DNA of 12,099 nucleotides, from NCBI GenBank assembly GCA_020024255.1, contig JAHHTX010000064.1, positions 1-12,099 of the forward strand, in the 5' to 3' direction. The stretch's first letter is position 1, and each line of letters starts with the position of its first letter. This document shows, piece by piece, positions 7,765 to 12,099 of this stretch. This stretch comes from Anaerotignum sp. (GTDB taxonomy: Bacteria; Bacillota; Clostridia; Lachnospirales; Anaerotignaceae). The notes under the pieces were generated by a model. That model was given only the letters and a program-made list of their open reading frames with translations. It did not search any database and was not told the DNA's origin. The translations under genes were made by a program, and so were the position numbers.

Positions 7765-9269
7765 AAAGAAATAAAAAAAGTGTGTTGTCCTTGCTCCTGG
7801 CTACGCTGTTGTGCTTAAACACATTAGGGTATACAAGGGAAGTATCAGCGGTTCAGCCGCAGGAAGATACACAGGAACAGACGAATCCCGAAACAGAGAA
7901 TGTGGAGGAAACAAATGCGGAAAAGCCGGAGGAACAGCAGACCACACCGGCAGTACAAAAGCAGCAACCAAAGATAGCAGAAGAAACAAACACACAGCCT
8001 GCTGAGCAGCAGAAAACAGAAAAACCAATGGAAACAGAAAACCAAGAAACTGTACAAAACGAAACAGAACAGAACGAAACAAAGGATACCAATGAGAAAA
8101 CAACAAGCACAACGCAGAAAACAGTTACAACAAAATCAGATAAGCTGCGTCCAGTATGGGTGGAAGCAGAGGATATACCGGAAATTAAAGCTGCAACGGG
8201 AATTCTTATTGAGCCGGAAAGTGGTACAATTCTCTATGAAAAGAATATGCAGGAAAAAATGTATCCTGCCAGTATGACAAAAATCATGACAGCTTTGGTG
8301 GTTTTGGACTACTTCAAAGCAGATGATTTGATTACGGTAGGAACGGAAATCAACGAAATTACTTTGGATTCCAGTAAAGCAGGGCATAAGGTGGGAGAGA
8401 CGCTGACGGTGCAAAATCTCCTCCGTGGGATTCTTATTCCTTCCGGTAATGACTCTGCCAATGTTTTGGCAGCGGCAGTTGCCAGAAAAGCAAAGGATAA
8501 TGAGAATCTGTCTTTTTCCAGATGCGAAACTGTTTTTACAGATTTGATGAATGACAAAGCAAAGGAAATTGGTGCAATAAATACCCATTTTTCCAATGCT
8601 CACGGCTACCATGAAGAAAACCATTATTCCTGTGCGCATGACATGGCTTTGTTCTCTAAGGCGTTTATGGATAATGAAATATTGGCGGAAATTGCATCAG
8701 AAGAAAGTTTTACCGGAAACGGGGCGGATAACCGACTGACTGATGACCCAGAGGCGGTGACACAGGACTATGCTTGGAGAAGTCATAACCTTTTGGTTAC
8801 AGACAATGTATTCCAATATCCTTATGCAACAGGAATCAAAACCGGTTTTACCAATGAAGCAGGAGACTGCTTGGCGGCGGCTGCAGAAAAAGATGGCAGA
8901 AAACTTATTGCTGTTGTATTCAATTCCGAAGACCCCGGTCGTTGGGAAGATGCGGCAAAGCTATTTGAATACGGGTTCAATGCCTATGCACCAAAGGAAT
9001 TGACAAAGGAAAACGGTGTAGTCAAGGAAATGCCCTTGACAAAACATAATAAACTGCAAGGAGATAAAGTGCCTCTTGTATTCCAAAAGAGCCTAAAAGT
9101 CTATTTACCTGTAGACATGAAGGAGGAAGTGAAATCCAAACTGGTATTGAAAGATGAATACAAAGTAACAGACAAAGATGGAAAAATACAGATTAAAGCA
9201 CCTTTGAAAAAGGGTGAAGAAGTGGGACAGGTTATTTATCATATAGATGGCAAAGAAGTGGCAAAATGA
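7761..9269 (+). CDS. dacF: D-alanyl-D-alanine carboxypeptidase (DacF/PBP5 type), frame ended by TGA before its anchor
   Basis: Low-molecular-weight penicillin-binding protein that removes the terminal D-Ala of peptidoglycan stem peptides outside the membrane. From ATG 7761 it has 502 residues. A signal peptide has hydrophobic SVLSLLLATLLCLNTLG and likely cleavage after VSA (A30). A Thr/Glu/Gln/Asn-rich linker spans about 31-127. The S11 peptidase domain has S171-M-T-K174, S228-G-N230 and K360-T-G362. A PBP5_C-like beta domain follows to the TGA. ATG 7761 is preferred to GTG 7752 because AAGGAG (7747-7752) lies 8 nt before the ATG and the ATG overlaps the miaA stop as ATGA. The frame stops at TGA 9267-9269 but continues open for 78 codons encoding a membrane anchor, giving 581 codons in all. 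The symbol is by family likeness; dacA/dacB-type naming is possible. Confidence 0.88.
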   Translation: MKRNKKSVLSLLLATLLCLNTLGYTREVSAVQPQEDTQEQTNPETENVEETNAEKPEEQQTTPAVQKQQPKIAEETNTQPAEQQKTEKPMETENQETVQNETEQNETKDTNEKTTSTTQKTVTTKSDKLRPVWVEAEDIPEIKAATGILIEPESGTILYEKNMQEKMYPASMTKIMTALVVLDYFKADDLITVGTEINEITLDSSKAGHKVGETLTVQNLLRGILIPSGNDSANVLAAAVARKAKDNENLSFSRCETVFTDLMNDKAKEIGAINTHFSNAHGYHEENHYSCAHDMALFSKAFMDNEILAEIASEESFTGNGADNRLTDDPEAVTQDYAWRSHNLLVTDNVFQYPYATGIKTGFTNEAGDCLAAAAEKDGRKLIAVVFNSEDPGRWEDAAKLFEYGFNAYAPKELTKENGVVKEMPLTKHNKLQGDKVPLVFQKSLKVYLPVDMKEEVKSKLVLKDEYKVTDKDGKIQIKAPLKKGEEVGQVIYHIDGKEVAK

Positions 9270-9506
9270 GCTGTATATGCAGGAAAAGCAGTTGAAAAGG
9301 GAACGATTTTTAACAATATCCAATACTTCTTTAAAAATATTTTTTCATTGAAAGGAATTTTGACAGTAGTCGGCGTTGTTGTGGTACTGGTGATTTTGTA
9401 TCTGATTTTGAGAGGAATTCGTCACAGAAGAAACAGAAGCCATCGCCGAGGCGGTTATACCATGCACAAATCTTCTAGAAGAAAAAATAAGATTCATTTT
9501 AAATAA
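9270..9506 (+). pseudogene. C-terminal membrane anchor of the carboxypeptidase, cut off by the in-frame TGA
   Basis: In the same frame as dacF, directly after TGA 9267-9269, 78 codons run without a stop to TAA 9504-9506. They encode AVYAGKAVEKGTIFNNI, an aromatic/lysine stretch, a hydrophobic segment of about 18 residues (ILTVVGVVVVLVILYLIL, 9357-9410), then a strongly basic end (RHRRNRSHRRGG and SRRKNKIHFK). This is the layout of a C-terminal transmembrane anchor with a cytoplasmic positive tail, common in Clostridial DacF-type enzymes. No ATG with a usable ribosome site opens this segment. A TTG at 9360 has AAAGGA only 3 nt away. It is therefore part of dacF, lost by nonsense mutation or reached by readthrough. 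Confidence 0.75.
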
Positions 9507-9513
9507 TTACTTT

Positions 9514-9550
9514 ACGGGTATGGAAAAGTTATTCTGTACCCGTGTTGTTT
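9514..9550 (+). terminator. Possible weak terminator after the dacF frame
   Basis: ACGGGTA (9514-9520) pairs perfectly with TACCCGT (9537-9543) around a 16-nt loop, followed by the T-rich GTTGTTT. It begins 8 nt after the TAA that ends the full dacF frame, where an operon terminator is expected. The stem is short and the loop long, so efficiency is uncertain. Confidence 0.4.
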
Positions 9551-9610
9551 GGTATTACCAAATAAAATCTCCGGCTATGCCAAGAGAATGGATAAGTTTC
9601 AACTTCAAAC

Positions 9611-9646
9611 AAAAACCTCCTATGTTAAAAACATAGGAGGTTTTTA
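9611..9646 (+). terminator. Perfect 16-bp hairpin, likely left-end structure of an IS200-type element
   Basis: AAAAACCTCCTATGTT (9611-9626) pairs without mismatch with AACATAGGAGGTTTTT (9630-9645), loop AAA. The right arm ends in five Ts, so it can act as an intrinsic terminator, and the A-run on the left makes it usable from the other side. The right arm contains AGGAGG (9635-9640), 9 nt before the ATG at 9650, so the stem would hide the ribosome site of the tnpA remnant. IS200 elements are known to carry such a leader hairpin that blocks read-in transcription and transposase translation. Confidence 0.8.
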
Positions 9647-9649
9647 TAT

Positions 9650-9775
9650 ATGAACAGGTTATCACATACGACTTGGAAATGTGAATATCCTATTGTATTT
9701 ACACATACATTCCAATATTAGAGGCTATTGTTTCTGAAACAGGTATTGACGAGGTTATACGTTCTACCATATAAT
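9650..9775 (+). pseudogene. Remnant of an IS200/IS605-family transposase tnpA (5' end only)
   Basis: ATG 9650 opens MNRLSHTTWKCEYPIVFT, which matches the conserved start of IS200/IS605 TnpA (SHTTW-x-C-x-Y-x-IVF-x-PKYRR) as I know the family. After about 18 codons the likeness breaks and the frame stops at TAG 9719-9721. A shifted frame beginning CCA-ATA (9712) reads PILEAIVSETGIDEVIRSTI until TAA 9775-9777. This could be the decayed continuation after a small insertion, but that part is weak. The HUH motif, the catalytic Tyr and the rest of the roughly 150-residue protein are not visible. It is preceded by the expected left-end hairpin and ribosome site. It is certainly non-functional. Confidence 0.65.
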
Positions 9776-10262
9776 ATAGGAGTAAAAAGGAGATGGGAGA
9801 AAAGAAAAAGTTACGTAAATATATAAATAGGGAATTTTATGCGGAGAATGAACCGTAATACAGCATTTTTGCCATTGAGGTAAAATCACCGCTTTTACAT
9901 AAAACAATTATGGAAATAAAAATAGTAAAGATACAGTCAAATCAAGACTGAAGATTATGCAAAAACTATGATGATAGTGCACTGACAGATTGTTACAGAT
10001 AGCGGCTTTTATTTTATAAGGCAAGAGCCTCATTGATTTAGTGCATCTTTGGTATGTTTATCTAAAAATATAAAGAAATACTATAGAAGGAAGTTGTAAC
10101 AATAATGCAAAACATTCTTTAATCGGCAAAGAATGAACATAATGAAAAGATAGAAAGAAGACAAGTTTGTTATTTGTCATAATACATATTTGTGGGTGGG
10201 GAAAGAGCAGAAAAGCATAGCAAGTTTTATAAAGTCAGTTTTTATCCGTGTATGGTAGGAGT
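9776..10262. other. AT-rich interval with no recognisable gene
   Basis: All frames are broken by frequent stops on both strands. The longest ATG frame I followed here is 21 codons at 9793-9858, whose AAGGAG abuts its ATG. I see no tRNA, riboswitch, tandem repeat or clear promoter. The stretch lies between the tnpA start remnant and a strong hairpin, at about the spacing of an IS200-sized element, so much of it may be decayed insertion-sequence DNA. No transposase motif could be found in it. Confidence 0.5.
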
Positions 10263-10296
10263 GCCCCCAAGGAAGGAATATTCGTTACTTGGGGGC
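10263..10296. repeat. GC-rich hairpin downstream of proS
   Basis: GCCCCCAAG (10263-10271) pairs perfectly with CTTGGGGGC (10288-10296). The 16-nt loop contains the palindrome GAATATTC (10276-10283) and can extend the structure with mismatches. It stands out in an AT-rich interval. It lies 47 nt beyond the proS stop on the minus strand, so it may end or protect the proS transcript. No T-run follows on either strand, so a simple intrinsic terminator is doubtful. It could instead be the other end of the decayed element. Confidence 0.55.
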
Positions 10297-10342
10297 GAAG
10301 GTAAAATATATCAAAAATTAGGAATTATCTGATTGTTATGAA

Positions 10343-11776
10343 TTAGTATGCTCTGCCCCAGTATACCATATGTTTTGCAGGTTTACCGCAGCATACGCAG
10401 ACATCAGAGAGATTTTCCTGTTCAAAGGGAATACATCTGCTTGTTGCACCGGATTTTTCCTTAATCGCTTCTTCGCAAGCCTTGTCACCACACCACATTG
10501 CTTTGATGAAACCAGGAGTTTCATTCAATGTCTTTTCAAATTCATCCATATTGTGTGCAACATATGTTTTGTGGTTCTGTCTTTCTGTTGCTTGTTTTAA
10601 AAGATTTTCATGGATTTCATCCAAGAGGGCAGGAATCTTTTCGGTAAGTTCATCCATAGAAACTGTAATTTTTTCGCCGTTATCTCTTCTTGCCAGAACA
10701 ACCTGATTGTTATCCAAATCCTTAGGTCCGATTTCCAAACGAACAGGTACACCCTTCATTTCATATTCGCTGAATTTCCAGCCGGCAGTTTTGTCGGAGT
10801 CGTCCAATTTAACACGGCAGATTTTGGAAAGGTTTGTTTTCAGTTCGTTTGCTTTTTCCAATACATCGTCCTGCTGTGTAATGGGAACGATGATAACCTG
10901 AATCGGTGCAATACGAGGAGGCAGTACAAGACCGCTGTTATCACCATGTACCATGATGATTGCACCAATGAGTCTGGTTGTTACACCCCAGCTTGTTTGG
11001 TGTACATATTGCAGCTGGTTATCTTTATCGGTGTATTGAATGCCGAATGCTTTTGCAAAACCGTCGCCAAAGTTGTGGCTTGTGCCGGACTGTAAAGCTT
11101 TACCGTCATGCATAAGACTTTCAATCGTAAAGGTATGTTCTGCACCTGCAAAACGTTCTTTTTCTGTTTTTTCACCCTCAATTACAGGCATTGCCAAAAT
11201 ATCACGGCAGAAGTTTGCGTAAATATCCAGTATTTTCAAAGTTTCTTCCAGAGATTCTTCTGCGGTAGCGTGAGCTGTGTGTCCTTCCTGCCACAAAAAT
11301 TCTGTGGTACGCAGGAAAGGACGGGTTGTTTTTTCCCAACGTACAACGGAGCACCACTGATTATACAATTTAGGCAGGTCACGATAGGAATGGATAATAT
11401 TTGCATAATGTTCGCAGAACAGTGTTTCGGAAGTAGGACGTACACAAATACGTTCTTCCAGTTGTTTATCCCCACCTTGTGTAACCCATGCAACTTCAGG
11501 TGCAAAGCCTTCAATATGGTCTTTTTCTTTCTGAAGCAGACTTTCGGGAATAAACATGGGCATGTATACATTTTCATGTCCGGTTTCTTTAAATTTTTCA
11601 TCCATCTGTTTCTGTATCAGTTCCCAGATAGCATAGCCGTAAGGGCGGATAATCATACAACCTTTGAGAGAAGAGTATGCTGTCAAGTCCGCTTTTTTTA
11701 CAACGTCCGTATACCATTGAGGAAAGTCTTTTTCCATATCAGTTATGGATTCTACAAATTTTTTATCAGTTGCCAT
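10343..11776 (-). CDS. proS: Prolyl-tRNA synthetase, eukaryote/archaeon-like short type
   Basis: Class II synthetase charging tRNA-Pro. It has 477 residues, starting at ATG 11776-11774 (MATDKKFVESIT), with AGGAGGA on the minus strand at 11789-11783, 6 nt upstream. An ATG further out (11869) would begin inside the T-box terminator and is rejected. Visible are PTSE (114-117), motif 2 RWEKTTRPFLRTTEFLWQEG (146-165), HNFGDGFAKAFG (234-245), motif 3 GLVLPPRIAP (282-291), an anticodon-binding domain (about 292-400) and a C-terminal zinc domain with C429-x4-C434 and C460-x2-C463. It ends in Tyr477, as in the Thermus thermophilus enzyme, whose C-terminal Tyr reaches the active site. There is no bacterial-type INS editing domain. 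It is convergent with the mut operon and controlled by its own T-box. Confidence 0.97.
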   Translation of the reverse strand: MATDKKFVESITDMEKDFPQWYTDVVKKADLTAYSSLKGCMIIRPYGYAIWELIQKQMDEKFKETGHENVYMPMFIPESLLQKEKDHIEGFAPEVAWVTQGGDKQLEERICVRPTSETLFCEHYANIIHSYRDLPKLYNQWCSVVRWEKTTRPFLRTTEFLWQEGHTAHATAEESLEETLKILDIYANFCRDILAMPVIEGEKTEKERFAGAEHTFTIESLMHDGKALQSGTSHNFGDGFAKAFGIQYTDKDNQLQYVHQTSWGVTTRLIGAIIMVHGDNSGLVLPPRIAPIQVIIVPITQQDDVLEKANELKTNLSKICRVKLDDSDKTAGWKFSEYEMKGVPVRLEIGPKDLDNNQVVLARRDNGEKITVSMDELTEKIPALLDEIHENLLKQATERQNHKTYVAHNMDEFEKTLNETPGFIKAMWCGDKACEEAIKEKSGATSRCIPFEQENLSDVCVCCGKPAKHMVYWGRAY

Positions 11777-11833
11777 TTTTAATCCTCCTAAAAAATAATG
11801 ATTGATTTTCTGTGGGCAGAAGGGTTTTTGGGT

Positions 11834-11871
11834 ATAAAAAAAGCCTTCATCCCTCCAATAAGGGACCAAGG
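11834..11871 (-). terminator. Intrinsic terminator of the proS T-box
   Basis: On the minus strand CCTTGGTCCCT (11871-11861) pairs with AGGGATGAAGG (11854-11844) around TATTGG, with a weak GG/TG step mid-stem, followed by C and seven Ts (11842-11836). It lies 9 nt after the T-box sequence and about 60 nt before the proS start, as expected for tRNA-dependent antitermination. Confidence 0.9.
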
Positions 11872-12085
11872 TTCAAATTCGGCGGTGCCACCCTTTTTGA
11901 CAGTATATAACGATATACACTGTCCGCTTTCTGTCCGTTAACGCCTGTGTACGCCGTATTTTTCCTACGGAGCTCGTGGGGCAGGTTCAAAAAGACTTGT
12001 CAAGGCTTGCAGCGACCGCCTATTCTCTGAAGACAGAGGGCTTTTTTACTATTCCCAGTCATCACTTTCTGTTATCGATTTCTGT
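11834..12085 (-). promoter_or_regulatory. T-box riboswitch leader of proS, proline (CCU) specifier
   Basis: Read on the minus strand, this leader has the parts of a T-box in order. The lower 5' side of stem I comes first (GATGACTGGGAATAGTA, ending near 12048). The distal stem I follows, with an AGAGA region and a GC-rich apex (GGC...GCC, 12020-12004). The 3' side has GAA-CCT, where CCT (11985-11983) sits at the specifier place and reads proline. A hairpin CCGTA...TACGG comes next. Stem III is GACAGTGTAT/ATATACTGTC. Then come the T-box sequence AGGGTGGCACCGCC (11894-11881) and the terminator. Uncharged tRNA-Pro should pair with specifier and TGGC bulge, favour the antiterminator and turn proS on. 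The 5' boundary is approximate, and the promoter lies at or beyond the window edge. Confidence 0.9.
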
Positions 12086-12099
12086 ACGCCTCCTATGAT

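Noticed and set aside
9267..9300. Selenocysteine insertion at the dacF TGA
   Set aside because: Only a 5-bp AGCTG/CAGTT pairing with a 16-nt gap follows the TGA, not a convincing bacterial SECIS. The position lies between domains, where selenocysteine would have no obvious role.
9348..9506. Separate small membrane protein starting at TTG 9348 or 9360
   Set aside because: The AAAGGA is only 3 nt from TTG 9360 and follows TTG 9348. Phase with dacF and the typical anchor layout fit a split dacF better.
9793..9858. 21-codon ATG frame MGEKKKLRKYINREF...
   Set aside because: The AAGGAG touches the ATG with no spacing, there is no recognised homologue, and it lies in decayed DNA.
11108..11782. 224-codon plus-strand frame opposite proS, and other long frames antisense to miaB, mutS, mutL and miaA
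   Set aside because: They are shadows of strongly supported genes, rich in Cys/Phe/His as expected for antisense frames, and no family is recognised.
11777..11869. Upstream extension of proS to ATG 11869
   Set aside because: The extra codons fall in the T-box terminator stem. ATG 11776 has an ideal AGGAGGA and gives the 477-residue length seen in this ProRS type.
1..12099. CRISPR array, tRNA/rRNA gene, prophage or toxin-antitoxin/defence system
   Set aside because: I saw no spaced repeats, no tRNA cloverleaf and no defence- or phage-type protein anywhere in the window.

Overview
The window reads as a housekeeping stretch of a low-to-moderate GC Firmicute, most likely a Clostridia member (Lachnospirales-like is my guess, not shown by the sequence). 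The reasons are strong AGGAGG-type ribosome sites, ATG/TTG starts, an endonuclease-type MutL, a YlbF/YmcA-family protein, a T-box leader, and the gene order miaB - ymcA-like - mutS - mutL - miaA, which resembles the Bacillus subtilis ymcB-ymcA-cotE-mutS-mutL region without the spore-coat gene.

Left and centre (1-9506, + strand): the 3' end of an unidentified gene (1-123), a good sigma-A-type extended -10 promoter (202-230), then a tightly packed run of miaB, a YlbF/YmcA-family gene, mutS, mutL, miaA and a D-Ala-D-Ala carboxypeptidase (dacF-like). Gaps are 11, 82, 24 and 13 nt, followed by a 4-nt ATGA overlap. MiaA and MiaB carry out successive steps of ms2i6A37 tRNA modification. MutS and MutL are the mismatch-repair pair, and both carry visible beta-clamp-binding motifs. 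The 82-nt gap before mutS contains a 12-bp hairpin that could attenuate the operon.

The most striking observation is at the end of this run. The carboxypeptidase frame is interrupted by one TGA (9267-9269). The same frame then stays open for 78 more codons that encode a transmembrane segment and a very basic tail, exactly the kind of C-terminal anchor such enzymes carry. UGA is a normal stop elsewhere in the window (mutL, miaA), so this is either a recent nonsense mutation, a sequence error, or programmed readthrough giving secreted and anchored forms.

The 9507-10342 interval has no intact gene. It holds a weak terminator-like hairpin, a perfect 16-bp hairpin whose 3' arm contains the Shine-Dalgarno of a broken IS200/IS605-type tnpA start (about 20 recognisable codons), AT-rich decayed sequence, and another strong hairpin at 10263-10296.

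Right end (minus strand): proS, a 477-residue eukaryote/archaeon-like prolyl-tRNA synthetase, convergent with the operon and preceded by a near-complete T-box riboswitch. The leader has a CCU proline specifier, a stem III, the TGGC-bulge T-box sequence and an intrinsic terminator. I found no clearly new multi-gene system. The items most worth checking are the interrupted dacF, the IS200 relic and the T-box discriminator base.
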